From Tragulus kanchil (lineage: Eukaryota; Chordata; Mammalia; Artiodactyla; Tragulidae), in the NCBI GenBank assembly GCA_022376925.1, contig JAIOJX010000002.1, forward strand, positions 40,510,501-40,574,500: a DNA stretch of 64,000 nucleotides, written 5' to 3'. Each line of letters starts with the position of its first letter. Position 1 is the first letter of the stretch. Shown one piece after another: positions 35,603 to 47,820 of the stretch. Below the pieces are notes generated by a model. The model was not told the origin of the DNA. It saw only the letters and a program-made list of their open reading frames with translations, and searched no databases. The position numbers and the translations under genes were made by a program.

Positions 35603-36013
35603 GAAACAAATATTTAATCATATTTTTAGCTACTTCTGCATTCTACTATCTATGTTTTAATAGTTCAAGGCCTGCAAAGGGAACTAGTCCCTCAGGTAAA
35701 CTTAAGAAAGCATACAAGCAAGTCCTTCCATAAAGGAAACATTTAACTGGTAAGTTATTTTTACACTTGTGATTTGCATCACTCTGTTACCTGTAAGACT
35801 GTTGTTAGAGCAGTTCACACACACTTGTAGTTTGTACAAAACATATCATTTGTTTATTTTACTTTTTTTGCCCTCAATCTGTTTCTTTCTCATCTTTATA
35901 TCTGTTCTCCATCCTGATGCAGAAATAATAATATAATCATGAAAATATAATATTGTAAGACAGAAGAAAAACATGACTAAATGTGACCTTTTAGTAAAAC
36001 ATTGACAGATTTT

Positions 36014-36343
36014 TTTTTAATATTTATTTATTTATTTATTTAGGTGGGGTGGGGGTGGGGTGGGGAGGGAGGGGAGCAGGTAGGCCACTCCTATTGGTCT
36101 TTCATTTCTCTATTTTCATCTGTCTTTGTTCTTTGGCTCCTGCGGGCCTCCCATCACGGTGGTCTCTGTTGTCGCAGAGCACCGGCTCTGGGTGCATGCG
36201 CTCCAGAGCTCCGGCTTGGTAATTGGACACATCAGTCCAGCTGCTCCGCGGCAAGTGGGATCTTCCCAGGCCAGGGATCGAACCGGCGCCCCTTGCACTG
36301 CAAGGCGGTGTCCTTACCCACTGGACCACCAGGGAAGCCCCAC
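36014..36343 (-). mobile_element. CHR-like tRNA-derived SINE, young copy
   Basis: Reversed copy with 'tatttatttatttatttatt' tail, G-rich 'gtggggtgggggtggggtgg', body 'cctcccatcacggtggtctc', 'gggatcgaaccggcgcccct', and head 'ggaccaccagggaagcccc'. The flanking repeat 'tgacagatttt' (36003-36013 and 36344-36354) is a target-site duplication. The frames at 36044-36346 and 36102-36426 are SINE translations. Confidence 0.9.
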
Positions 36344-36354
36344 TGACAGATTTT

Positions 36355-38439
36355 AAGGCAAGTTTTCCTACAATAATTAATGTATGAATCTACAAACTTA
36401 TTTTTTCTTTTTCTTCCTGTTTCCAATCCTCAGGATTCTTTCAGTAAACTATTTAATACAAAACATTTTCCCATGTTTGTCTTGCTTGGTGTGCTCAAAA
36501 TATTTAATGATCAACAGTGTCTCTGCTGAAGTTTCTGAGTCATGAGCAGGAAAAGCTACGCTCCCCTAAACTGAGAGCCATTTAGTCAATTAAAGGAGGG
36601 GCCATAAGACTTGGAGACTCTGGTGCTTTAGCAGCCTATATCAGCAAACTGAAACCTCAGCCCGAAACGCCTAAAGGCTAAGAAATGAAAATCTGAGGAC
36701 AGCCTATTGTAAAGAGCCATGACCTTTCCCAAACACGGCAGCAGTGTACCAGCCAGGCTGACCACTGCCTCCTCAGCCCCTGCTGCTTCTCTTCAGCACC
36801 TGTGGGTCTAGAACCAGTCCAGCTTATCTTATGTCTCAGTTTATCTTTCAACACTGGCAAGTAGAAAATCCTTCTGTGACGCTGTCAAGTTAGTCCTTAG
36901 TTTGACTAGTGAGCTCACACCACACTCTTCTGGTTCTTGTCCCCCCATCTTAAATAAACAGTTCTAAGTACACTGGTGGACACACACACACACACTGGCA
37001 AAGACACATACACACTCAGTCTATCAGGTTTCCCGCTAGAGGAGACCATCCCAGATCTGAATAAGGACACGACTTTGAATTACAGAAAAACATTCTTACA
37101 CTTTGATGTTTGTTTGCGGCCATTCAAATGGCACTCTAGGTGCTAAAGATCAAAGAGAAAACAGAAGTCTGATGATCATAAACAATGTTAACACACTCTG
37201 AGGTAGTTAACATTTTACCAAATATCTGTAGATATCCTTAAAAAATGAAATGGTGGCCAAATGCCACCTATTTCCCTGAACTTTGCTCTGAAATGAAGCT
37301 TTTATGGAATTTAGATCTTTCAAGAGTATGATTAAAAACATACCTGACCCAGACTCTATGTATTCTGGATGCATAAGTGCAATTCAGAAGGCTAATCTGG
37401 GAGTTAAATCTCGAGAATTTGTGTCATTAGGGTGCTGGGGTGAGTTTCCTGTGCCCTCTGGCCCTGTCGAATGTGCTGGGTGGCCCTGAGTCACTGGATC
37501 AGAGAAGCCCTGGGCATTTCATTGTCACCATGAACCACTCAAAATGTTTTTTCACTTCTCAAATCTACGTTTATTGTTCTCAGTGTGCCTCTATCACTAC
37601 TAAATTTTCTCCATCCTCCAGCTCGTAATGTTACCCCGGGTTAACTTTCTTCTATTAGATGAGCAGAGTGAGAAAGGAGAGGGACTGTTTGAATTCAAAG
37701 GGATAGCAGTGTGCTTTCACAGAGGAGACACGCTCAGCCCACAGAGGACTCAGATCCTACACACACACAACAGCTCTGAAGCTAGGTAGTTGTGCAAGTA
37801 TAGGTAAGACAGGGTCCCCAGAAAGACAAGGAGACCATAGCCATGATCCCATCAGAGGCAGCTGCACTGAGAGCATCTGAAATATTGACTATCGTGTTTA
37901 GAAATCCCCCCCTCCAAGATTCTTGTATTGACTTTCTATGAGTGGGTCCTCTCACTTGATCAGGAGCGATGGCTGTGTGATGGCTTTAGCCCGTGCATTT
38001 TCTGAAGACCCTGAAAATAAGTCTACCCTCTGACTAGTCTGAAATCCATTGGTCAAAACTCCAAAATTATTAGAGCTCAAAGTATTTTCAAAGTTATGCA
38101 ATGAAAGAAATTCCTCCACCAGTAAAACGCCTGCCTCATTTCTTTCACTTTGCTGTTCGCCGCTGTGACTCTTAAACCACTGCTGTGTCTGCAGCTCGGC
38201 CCAACCCTGGGGCACCTCTGCGTCTATCAGAACTCTTCCCGTATCAGCCACTGGCATGGTGATGCATTCTATCTTTCTTATTTATGTGGGTTTAAGTGGT
38301 TTAAATGAATAGATTCTTTCCTAAGATCTTCTAATTAGCTCAGAGGGAGAGGTCCAGAGTGAGTAACTCAGAAACAAATAGGATCAGAAACAATGCTGAG
38401 AGCTTTGGGCTAGACACCAGCCCTGGCCCACATCTAGGA
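36355..38439. other. Stretch with no gene recognised
   Basis: A short CA run lies near 36979-36994. No exon, RNA or family assigned on either strand. Confidence 0.45.
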
Positions 38440-38580
38440 TGAAACTTCAAGAAGCCCTGCAGTGGGCCAGCAGGCTGTGCTCAGATCCTTACCTGCACCT
38501 GCTCGAGATGTAAACTGTGAGCTGCTGTAAGACATTAAGTTGGTGCTAAATTAATACACAGCAATGGCTAACTAAAGTCC
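38440..38580 (+). mobile_element. Old ERVL-MaLR-like LTR 3' end
   Basis: 'actgtgagctgctgtaagac' with 'attaagttggtgctaa' and 'cacagcaatggctaactaa' resembles the end of old MaLR or ERVL LTRs. No internal viral sequence accompanies it. Assignment by eye only. Confidence 0.5.
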
Positions 38581-39207
38581 ACAAATAAAATTATAGACCA
38601 ATTTTGTTGCTGTGACAGTAGCTGAAACTCACTGTTACAAGAGGATTATGTAAATGAATAAAAAAAAATTCGAACCAATGATGCTTGTGTACATGCATTT
38701 CTTTATGTCTTGGCTGAATCCAGTTTTTTCTGAAAGCGAAATTAGAATTTATTCACTTTGGTACACCATCTTTCCTATATATTTCTTAAAGAATTTATCA
38801 CATTAGAAACTGATGCATCTTTTATAAATAAGGAACATTTTAAAGTCAAAATCACCATGTTTTTCAGCATAGAGAACAAATGAGGTTTTCTTCTTAATCA
38901 CTGAGGACAAATATTTAATAGAAATTGATGTCACTGGTCTCATGCCTGAAATAGGTTCTCCTCATAATTCTGTGAGAAAGACATGGGATTTTCAAAATAA
39001 TTTGCAGTTAATTAACCAACAATAGCAAAGGAAGTGATCTTGCCAAAGTCTCACACTGTGCTCTTGGGAGTGGACCGAATAATGGCCCATCCACCTGGCT
39101 CACAGGAACCACCAGAGCCAAGAACTTAATTCGATGTTTCCAAATGAACAACGATACTCCCAGCATTGTTCTCCCTTATCCTGCAATGTTGATTCTGATG
39201 AAGCAAA

Positions 39208-39759
39208 ATGAGAATAAATACGATTTTTAGAGGAAAATTTCAGTCTTTTTACCATTGCCCAACAGCTGCACATAATGCAGGTAGTGTGCCATCAGAGAGC
39301 CTTTTGTTTCTTGGAAAATCACAAGCTAATATTAAAAGAAACAAAAAACAACCTAATGTTTTTGACCAAAAAAAAAAAAAATCCCATAAACCTGTAAGCT
39401 TTAAGAAAGAAGGAGTATTTATGACATACGGCAAGACAGATGAAAACAGAAAAATTCTGAAGTGGCAAAATATGGAAAAAATGAGCAGTAAAGAAAAAAG
39501 CTGCTTACTTAGAAAGCCCTCTGACCCAACATGGCTTATTGGCACCAGAAGGCAGGCTGTTTGTAATATCATTGCACCATTCTGCCTGAGCCCAATTCAC
39601 TCCTCTAGCTTGTCAGTCCACCTCTTCTTCTGCAGACACTCGGGCCTCCTGGCCTTGTCGGCTGCAGCAAGGAAGAGAGGCTGCCTCCTCCTTCCTTTGG
39701 CCTGTGAGGCCACGTTGCTAAGGGCTCCTGCCTCACATGACCAGCCTACTCATCTGTGA
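39208..39759 (+). other. 183-codon open frame, probably non-coding
   Basis: MRINTIFRGKFQSF... to ...ASHDQPTHL. The first half is Lys-rich from A runs and the second half is Leu/Ala/Cys-rich. In the D10 copy (40308-40856, 182 codons) a 3-base A-run difference keeps the frame and one Glu becomes Lys. No domain or homologue recognised, and the upstream context 'aaaatga' is unremarkable. A chance frame is the simplest reading. Confidence 0.15.
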
Positions 39760-40307
39760 TGTGGACACACGCCGCCATCTTTGTCGATAGGACAGGACAT
39801 GTTAACATGGCTTATAATCTTCTGCCAAAGCATGCAGAGGCTTTACTAAAACAAGACCCTTTAAATGACACCCACAAGTGTTACAGAAAAAATAAGGACA
39901 GCACTTCCTGTGACTATACCTTTCTCAGGTTATAAACGGAATAGAACATCCATGTGAGTTATGACGCGTTACTCAGTTACAGTCATGTCTTCACATCTTT
40001 CCTCAAAGAGAAACAGTTTAAATAAATCAGTGTCGAGTGTTTCCAAGACTGTGAACAGGCATCCCCTAAGGGTGCTACAAGGGGATCCGTGAGACTGAAG
40101 CCAGCATGCACTTGATTTTACCTGCACACAACCACCGCCCCTGACTTTAGTACAGGATGCCCATTACTTTAGCAGCCATTTGAGTTTGTGACACAGAAAG
40201 ACGTCTTTTGGAGATAATAGAAACTACTTAACGATGTTTCCAAATGAACAACGATACTCCCAGCATTGTTCTCCCTTATCCTGCAATGTTGATTCTGATG
40301 AAGCAAA

Positions 40308-40856
40308 ATGAGAATAAATACGATTTTTAGAGGAAAATTTCAGTCTTTTTACCATTGCCCAACAGCTGCACATAATGCAGGTAGTGTGCCATCAGAGAGC
40401 CTTTTGTTTCTTGGAAAATCACAAGCTAATATTAAAAGAAACAAAAAACAACCTAATGTTTTTGACCAAAAAAAAAAATCCCATAAACCTGTAAGCTTTA
40501 AGAAAGAAGGAGTATTTATGACATACGGCAAGACAGATGAAAACAGAAAAATTCTGAAGTGGCAAAATATGGAAAAAATGAGCAGTAAAAAAAAAAGCTG
40601 CTTACTTAGAAAGCCCTCTGACCCAACATGGCTTATTGGCACCAGAAGGCAGGCTGTTTGTAATATCATTGCACCATTCTGCCTGAGCCCAATTCACTCC
40701 TCTAGCTTGTCAGTCCACCTCTTCTTCTGCAGACACTCGGGCCTCCTGGCCTTGTCGGCTGCAGCAAGGAAGAGAGGCTGCCTCCTCCTTCCTTTGGCCT
40801 GTGAGGCCACGTTGCTAAGGGCTCCTGCCTCACATGACCAGCCTACTCATCTGTGA
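40308..40856 (+). other. 182-codon open frame (D10 copy 2)
   Basis: Duplicate of the frame at 39208-39759. Its preservation does not show selection, because the surrounding non-coding bases are equally preserved. Confidence 0.15.
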
Positions 40857-41325
40857 TGTGGACACACGCCGCCATCTTTGTCGATAGGACAGGACATGTT
40901 AACATGGCTTATAATCTTCTGCCAAAGCATGCAGAGGCTTTACTAAAACAAGACCCTTTAAATGACACCCACAAGTGTTACAGAAAAAATAAGGACAGCA
41001 CTTCCTGTGACTATACCTTTCTCAGGTTATAAACGGAATAGAACATCCATGTGAGTTATGACGCGTTACTCAGTTACAGTCATGTCTTCACATCTTTCCT
41101 CAAAGAGAAACAGTTTAAATAAATCAGTGTCGAGTGTTTCCAAGACTGTGAACAGGCATCCCCTAAGGGTGCTACAAGGGGATCCGTGAGACTGAAGCCA
41201 GCATGCACTTGATTTTACCTGCACACAACCACCGCCCCTGACTTTAGTACAGGATGCCCATTACTTTAGCAGCCATTTGAGTTTGTGACACAGAAAGACG
41301 TCTTTTGGAGATAATAGAAACTACT

Positions 41326-41404
41326 GAATTGGCCAAAACACTTGTTCGGGTTTTTCTGCAACATCTTATGAAGAAACATGAACGAAGGCTTTGGCCAGCC
41401 CAAT
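41326..41404. mobile_element. Mariner-type MITE, about 80 bp, inverted-repeat element
   Basis: The left arm 'ttggccaaaacacttgttcg' and right arm 'gaacgaaggctttggccagc' are imperfect inverted complements around 'acatcttatgaaga', as in the short mariner-derived elements common in ruminant genomes. The TA target duplication is not preserved clearly. Without a transposase frame it is non-autonomous. Confidence 0.8.
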
Positions 41405-42309
41405 CCGGCTTTACTTTTTAATTTGACACATTGAATAAGAACAAGTCTGACTGTAAGTTTAAGAGGAGAAAGCATGAAACAGGAGTCCTACTACTTTTTG
41501 TTCTGACTGACCTCCCCAGTCAAAGAAGGTTACGACTCTAAAGCACAGTTAACAGCTGAGTTTTGCACTACACACGTCATCTAATGCACAGTACGAACTG
41601 CAGAATAGTCCTGGGAAGAAGCAGAAGCAGAAAGTACAGGCTTCCCCTGTAAAGACTCAGTCACAAGACACCAGATGTCCCGCTCCACAGAGGCTGTGAT
41701 CTGTGCCTTTTCTCTGCCTCTGAGTCCTCATAGTGCCCAGAGGGTATTCAACACACTCTTGCCGAACTGATGAATGAACTAACAAAAGCTGCCAAATAAC
41801 TGTGAGGGAGAATTTAAGTTTAAAATAGAAAATACTGAAAACATAACCAAATGGTGTCTATTGTTCACAAAATAGCCTTCACTCAAATGTAGGCAAAAGG
41901 AGAATTACCTCAGGGTAGAATTTAACTTTTGACTAGATTAGAATTTAGAATTAAGATTCAAAGAACCTTGATTCAGTTCTTAGATCTGCTTCTAATACCA
42001 GTATGAAATCTTTTCTCTTTTTAATTTTATACTTTTTTGAAATGATATTATATTTTGTATGTAGAATATTAAATATTCATACTAAAACTATATCACTTCT
42101 GAAATGCATGGAATGTTTGGTGTAACGCAGGAGTTCAAGCAGGATCATACGGAGCACCTTGTACCTGGAGTGTGGCTGTTGTCAGCTCCCCTTACCCACA
42201 GAACAGAGTCAGAAATGAAACAGATAGGTATCAGTGACGCATCACAGCAGAGTCAACTTATAACTTGCCTCCCTACATAAGTCCTCCACCATGGCCTCCG
42301 GTGGTTTTC
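41405..42309. other. Stretch with little recognised
   Basis: A faint MIR/L2-like end ('agtgcccagagggtattcaa' then 'gatgaatgaac') lies near 41735-41780. Otherwise nothing nameable. Confidence 0.35.
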
Positions 42310-42462
42310 CAAATGTGCTCTCGTCTTGGCGGCATCCAGGAACTTTGAGAAATGCAAGTTCTCAGGCTCCAACTCAAACTCACTGTGGGCTGGTAGCCCA
42401 GAGACCTGAGTCAGGGCCAGCTGTCCAGGTGATTCTGATGTGTGCTCTACTTTGAGAAATAG
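42310..42462. mobile_element. MER5A-like hAT-Charlie DNA transposon remnant
   Basis: 'ggcatccaggaactttgaga', 'aatgcaagttctcaggctcc' and 'ccaggtgattctgatgtgtg' with 'tactttgagaaat' follow the MER5A order. Ancient non-autonomous element. Confidence 0.8.
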
Positions 42463-42469
42463 TAGGACA

Positions 42470-42830
42470 TCTGTGAGGCTGGAGAAGACGCCTTAGAGTC
42501 CCTTGGACTGCCAGGAGATCAAACCAGTCAGTCCTAAAGGAAATCAACCCTGAATATTCACTGGAAGGACTGATGTTGAAGTTGAATTCCAAACTTTGGT
42601 TACCTAATGTGAAGAGATGACTCATTAGAAAAGACTCTGATGCTTGGAAAGACTGAGGGCAGGAGGAGAAGTGGGTGACCGAGGATGAGATAGTTGGATC
42701 CCATCACTGACTCAATGGACATGAGTTTGAGAAAACTCTGGGAGATGATGAAGGACAGGGAGGCTTGGCATACTGCAGTCCATGGGATCACAAAGAGTTG
42801 GACATGACTTAGTGACTGAACAACAACAAC
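42470..42830 (+). mobile_element. BovB LINE 3' fragment
   Basis: 'ggctggagaagacgccttag', 'cccttggactgccaggagat', 'aatattcactggaaggactg', 'gaaaagactctgatgcttgg', ending 'agtgactgaacaacaacaac'. 5'-truncated within the last third of the ORF and frameshifted. Third BovB piece of the window, again on the plus strand. Confidence 0.93.
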
Positions 42831-43335
42831 CTATGATATGTAAGAGCATTTTAGAAAGCACAATAAAGCCACAGGCTAACAATAAGCAAATATTTCCATT
42901 CTGTTAGTTTATCTTAAATCTATCTCATCTGAGCTACATTCAGTGTGCTCTTCCCAAGTCTACAAGGTCCAGGGGTGGAGAGACCGCCAACTGTCCCCTT
43001 TACAGTGAAGAACAGGTGTTGCTCCTGGCCCCCTACACTATTTCTACTGGGCCATCTCTGTGTTCTGGAATAAACACATATCTAAAGTGGATTACAAGCT
43101 GCTAGCTTTGAACTGAGCTCAGAAGAGCAGTCTTAGCCCCAGCTCCAGGCCACTCCTGTCACTACTTGATCAGTGTCTGTGATGTGACAGATCCGCCTGG
43201 AGCACCATCACAGAGAGGTACCCTGTTCAGAGCTCATCCTTACCGATGAAACATCACATAATTTTCTTGCATTTAATCATTTTTATACACCTAAGAGCAA
43301 GCACATTAAAGAGGAGATAAAAGTTTAAGAAAGAC
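42831..43335. other. Stretch with no gene recognised
   Basis: No frame or family of interest. Confidence 0.4.
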
Positions 43336-43971
43336 GTAAGAAAGCTGTTAAACACTGTCCCTTATATTAATGCTATTTTCTTCTTTAAATATTCAAAGTG
43401 GTGACTTGTAGAAGCAGTGAATGTTGTAAATACCAGCTCATCCCAATTCAGTTAAACAAACAGAATGTACGCTGTGTAAACTGCACCTGACAAAACTGCC
43501 GATTGCCCTCCACCTCTCTGTGGAGGTGCAGCAGGAAACTGCCAGCCAGAGGGGAGTTCTTGGGGCTTCAGTTTGTGCAAAGACTAGGATGCTGGAATTA
43601 TGTCAAGAGAATTAAAAGAACCAGGAGTCACAATAACATCAAAGTCCATATGAAAATCAAACACAAGGGTCAAGTTCCAAGAGCCAAGGCAGTATCTGAG
43701 AGGCACAGGGAGCAGAGAAATTAGTGTAGAGATTGGAGAAAGTGGAGGGGCTTAGGCCTGAGCCAGCTTAAGCTAACTGGCCACCTGGTCCAAGGCGGCC
43801 ACCTCCAGCAGGGTCAGCCTGGAAACTCAAGAGCAGACATCCAGGAACTAGGACTGGACATGGACCATCAGAAACTAAGCAAGTGCCAGTCTTCTCTTCA
43901 AGACTTCACACTCGGAAAACAGACCAAAGTAATCTAAAATGGTACCATATAGCTGTATAGAAAAATGTATC

Positions 43972-44302
43972 AGGCTTCCCCTGGTGGTCCAGCGGGTAAG
44001 GACACTGCCTTGCAGTGCAAGGGGCGCCGGTTCAATCCCTGGCCTGGGAAGATCCCACGTGCCATGGAGCGGCTGGACTGATGTGTCCAATTACCAAGCC
44101 GGAGCTCTGGCGTGCATGCGCCCAGAGCCGGCGCTCTGCGACAACATAGGCCACGGCGATGGGAGGCCCACAGGAGCCAAAGAACAAAGACGGATGAAAA
44201 TAGAGAAATGAAAGATCAGTAGAAGTGGCCCGCCCATCCCATCCCTCCCCACCCCACACCCCCAAAAAGATAAATAAATAAAATAAATGTTTAAAAAAAA
44301 AA
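43972..44302 (+). mobile_element. CHR-like tRNA-derived SINE, young copy
   Basis: Head 'ggcttcccctggtggtccag' with an A-box-like 'tggtccagcgg', B box 'ggttcaatccc', body 'gcgatgggaggcccacagga', tail 'ataaataaataaaataaatg' plus poly A. The target-site duplication 'agaaaaatgta' is at 43959-43969 and 44303-44313. Confidence 0.92.
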
Positions 44303-45046
44303 AGAAAAATGTAATTAGGATTAGGGCACTGAGAAATCTGTGTATGGTGATAGGGTTTGTGTTTGGGTCTTCCGCGGTAAGAAGGCTTTTCATAGAGGGG
44401 TGGGAGTCCGGTAAGAAAGCTGTTAAACACTGTCCCTTATATTAATGCTATTTTCTTCTTTAAATATTCAAAGTGGTGACTTGTAGAAGCAGTGAATGTT
44501 GTAAATACCAGCTCATCCCAATTCAGTTAAACAAACAGAATGTACGCTGTGTAAACTGCACCTGACAAAACTGCCGATTGCCCTCCACCTCTCTGTGGAG
44601 GTGCAGCAGGAAACTGCCAGCCAGAGGGGAGTTCTTGGGGCTTCAGTTTGTGCAAAGACTAGGATGCTGGAATTATGTCAAGAGAATTAAAAGAACCAGG
44701 AGTCACAATAACATCAAAGTCCATATGAAAATCAAACACAAGGGTCAAGTTCCAAGAGCCAAGGCAGTATCTGAGAGGCACAGGGAGCAGAGAAATTAGT
44801 GTAGAGATTGGAGAAAGTGGAGGGGCTTAGGCCTGAGCCAGCTTAAGCTAACTGGCCACCTGGTCCAAGGCGGCCACCTCCAGCAGGGTCAGCCTGGAAA
44901 CTCAAGAGCAGACATCCAGGAACTAGGACTGGACATGGACCATCAGAAACTAAGCAAGTGCCAGTCTTCTCTTCAAGACTTCACACTCGGAAAACAGACC
45001 AAAGTAATCTAAAATGGTACCATATAGCTGTATAGAAAAATGTATC

Positions 45047-45377
45047 AGGCTTCCCCTGGTGGTCCAGCGGGTAAGGACACTGCCTTGCAGTGCAAGGGGC
45101 GCCGGTTCAATCCCTGGCCTGGGAAGATCCCACGTGCCATGGAGCGGCTGGACTGATGTGTCCAATTACCAAGCCGGAGCTCTGGCGTGCATGCGCCCAG
45201 AGCCGGCGCTCTGCGACAACATAGGCCACGGCGATGGGAGGCCCACAGGAGCCAAAGAACAAAGACGGATGAAAATAGAGAAATGAAAGATCAGTAGAAG
45301 TGGCCCGCCCATCCCATCCCTCCCCACCCCACACCCCCAAAAAGATAAATAAATAAAATAAATGTTTAAAAAAAAAA
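45047..45377 (+). mobile_element. CHR-like SINE (D11 copy 2)
   Basis: Counterpart of 43972-44302, offset 1075, with the same flanks. Confidence 0.92.
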
Positions 45378-45885
45378 AGAAAAATGTAATTAGGATTAGG
45401 GCACTGAGAAATCTGTGTATGGTGATAGGGTTTGTGTTTGGGTCTTCCGCGGTAAGAAGGCTTTTCATAGAGGGGGTGGGGAGTCCCTGGAATAATTAGC
45501 ACTACATAGCATTCACAGCATCAAGGAAAGCTGTGATATAACAATGAAGCAGAAATTGATCCAGAAGCAACAACAAAAGTCATCAGAAAACAGGTGAAGA
45601 GATGGGAAGAGCAGATACTTACAGACATTATGGACAATCAGAATTTCAAGAAGCAGGGAATGCTCAGTGGTTGAAGGTCGGTGGTGTGGCTGAACTTCGC
45701 AGAGAAGTGGAGGAAGATGTGGAATAAACACTGGCAAAGCATATACTCTGATCTGAAGAAGCTTTGCCTATTCATATGTGCGTTAATTTCTGTTGTTTTT
45801 AATTGCACTTTCCAATTTGTAAATCACAAAACTTGCAATATTAGGCAACCACCTAAAATGTCCTTAAGGTTCTCAGCACGGGTGC

Positions 45886-45964
45886 ATGTGTGTGAGTGTG
45901 TGGGAATGTGGGAATGTGTGAGAGAGAGCATGTACATGTGAGTGTGTGTGTGGAGAGAGAGGAA
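45886..45964. repeat. GT/GA-rich simple repeat
   Basis: 'gtgtgagtgtgtgggaatgt' with a following 'gagagaga' run. The D12 copy at about 47017-47094 is one base shorter. Confidence 0.7.
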
Positions 45965-46257
45965 GGGGCAGGAGAGGAAAGGGGCGGGCTTCTCCCACAG
46001 CCATGTAGACTTTTCCTCATAGAACTCGCATAAATTATAACAACTTGAATATTCTGGTTTTGCCTCTTTAATATCCATGCACCCTACCAAATATTGCTTA
46101 TAATGTATATATGCCAGAGAGAGTGTTAATAAACTTATATTTCAGAAGAAAATGTCTTTACTCTCTCTGAGAGCATATTTTAAACTGTGCTGTAAATGTT
46201 TTGGTTCCTAATTCTACAAAGATACTATAAAAGTAACGTATTGAAAAGCACAGAGTG

Positions 46258-46366
46258 TTAAAGCCACCAGCGGCTGATGAGGACAGGAGCCAGGCACCCC
46301 TCGCTGCTGGCAGGAACCGGACGACAGTTTCACGGCTTCTTACAAAACTGTCCACACTCCTACCGT
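46258..46366 (+). mobile_element. Old L1 fragment, start only (D12 copy 1)
   Basis: Ends at the D12 junction. It corresponds to the first ~110 bp of the L1 at 47388-47820. Confidence 0.55.
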
Positions 46367-46377
46367 GGCATGCACTA

Positions 46378-46513
46378 GGGAGGCCCACAGGAGCCAAAGA
46401 ACAAAGACGGATGAAAATAGAGAAATGAAAGATCAGTAGAAGTGGCCCGCCCAATCCCTCCCACCCACACCCAAAAAGATAAATAAATAAAATAAATGTT
46501 TAAAAAAAAGAAA
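46378..46513 (+). mobile_element. CHR-like SINE, 3' half only (D12 copy 2)
   Basis: Starts abruptly at 'gggaggcccacag' in the middle of the SINE. The truncation is made by the duplication boundary, not by reverse transcription. Confidence 0.88.
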
Positions 46514-47387
46514 AATGTAATTAGGATTAGGGCACTGAGAAATCTGTGTATGGTGATAGGGTTTGTGTTTGGGTCTTCCGCGGTAAGAAGGCTTTTCATA
46601 GAGGGGGTGGGGAGTCCCTGGAATAATTAGCACTACATAGCATTCACAGCATCAAGGAAAGCTGTGATATAACAATGAAGCAGAAATTGATCCAGAAGCA
46701 ACAACAAAAGTCATCAGAAAACAGGTGAAGAGATGGGAAGAGCAGATACTTACAGACATTATGGACAATCAGAATTTCAAGAAGCAGGGAATGCTCAGTG
46801 GTTGAAGGTCGGTGGTGTGGCTGAACTTCGCAGAGAAGTGGAGGAAGATGTGGAATAAACACTGGCAAAGCATATACTCTGATCTGAAGAAGCTTTGCCT
46901 ATTCATATGTGCGTTAATTTCTGTTGTTTTTAATTGCACTTTCCAATTTGTAAATCACAAAACTTGCAATATTAGGCAACCACCTAAAATGTCCTTAAGG
47001 TTCTCAGCACGGGTGCATGTGTGTGAGTGTGTGGGAATGTGGGAATGTGTGAGAGAGAGCATGTACATGTGAGTGTGTGTGTGAGAGAGAGGAAGGGGCA
47101 GGAGAGGAAAGGGGCGGGCTTCTCCCACAGCCATGTAGACTTTTCCTCATAGAACTCGCATAAATTATAACAACTTGAATATTCTGGTTTTGCCTCTTTA
47201 ATATCCATGCACCCTACCAAATATTGCTTATAATGTATATATGCCAGAGAGAGTGTTAATAAACTTATATTTCAGAAGAAAATGTCTTTACTCTCTCTGA
47301 GAGCATATTTTAAACTGTGCTGTAAATGTTTTGGTTCCTAATTCTACAAAGATACTATAAAAGTAACGTATTGAAAAGCACAGAGTG

Positions 47388-47820
47388 TTAAAGCCACCAG
47401 CGGCTGATGAGGACAGGAGCCAGGCACCCCTCGCTGCTGGCAGGAACCGGACGACAGTTTCACGGCTTCTTACAAAACTGTCCACACTCCTACCGTGGAT
47501 GCAGCTGCTGCACTACTAGGCTTTCAACCAAATGGTTCAAAAACATATTAAGCCTGCACCTGACTGTTTATAAAAGCTCCTTCCTAATTTCCTGCCTAGG
47601 TAAGTGAGTAAATAGATGGATGAATAAATGTACATCTATAGAGGGGCATATGATTCAGCTTTAAAAAAGCATCGATCAAGCCACAAAAGGACATGATGAA
47701 TCTTAAATGCGTATTGTTCAGTGAAAGAAGTCAGCTCAAAAGGCTTAAATACTGGACATTCCTGAAAAAGAAAAACTGTAGACATGGTTGAAAATCAGTG
47801 GTTTGCAAAAGCACAGCAGG
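47388..47820 (+). mobile_element. Old L1 LINE, ORF2 end and 3' UTR
   Basis: 'cggcttcttacaaaactgtc', 'tgactgtttataaaagctcc', 'tagatggatgaataaatgta', 'aatcttaaatgcgtattgtt' and 'cagtgaaagaagtcagctca' follow the order of an old L1 3' region. Duplication D13 begins inside it (47646), so its last part recurs at 48691-48865. Confidence 0.75.

Larger units (their letters stand above)
33737..35884. repeat. Tandem duplication D9, period 1071-1074
   Basis: Copy 1 is about 33737-34811 and copy 2 about 34811-35884. The only differences I see are near the start of copy 2, which has two or more A fewer in its first poly-A run and one A fewer in 'cacaaaagag'. The CA repeat is 37 nt in both copies. The junction shares 'tttc' with both parental ends. 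Confidence 0.95.
39133..41325. repeat. Tandem duplication D10, period 1100
   Basis: Copy 1 is 39133-40231 and copy 2 is 40233-41325. Differences are in A runs: 13 against 10 A (near 39368 and 40468), and 'agtaaagaaaaaag' against 'agtaaaaaaaaaag'. Copy 1 ends at 'aaactact', exactly where copy 2 runs into the mariner MITE. Confidence 0.95.
43336..45488. repeat. Tandem duplication D11, period 1075
   Basis: Copy 1 is 43336-44410 and copy 2 is 44411-45488. Copy 1 loses bases only in its last ~15 positions ('gaggggtgggagtccg' against 'gagggggtggggagtccc'). Every internal stretch compared matches, including the SINE. Confidence 0.95.
45236..47498. repeat. Tandem duplication D12, period 1142 then 1131
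   Basis: Copy 1 is 45236-46366 and copy 2 is 46378-47498. Copy 2 starts inside the CHR SINE and is 11 bases shorter in the C-rich and A-rich SINE tail near its start. It overlaps D11, so a ~250-bp piece occurs at 44161, 45236 and 46378. Later the copies differ by one G in the GT/GA tract. Confidence 0.95.
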
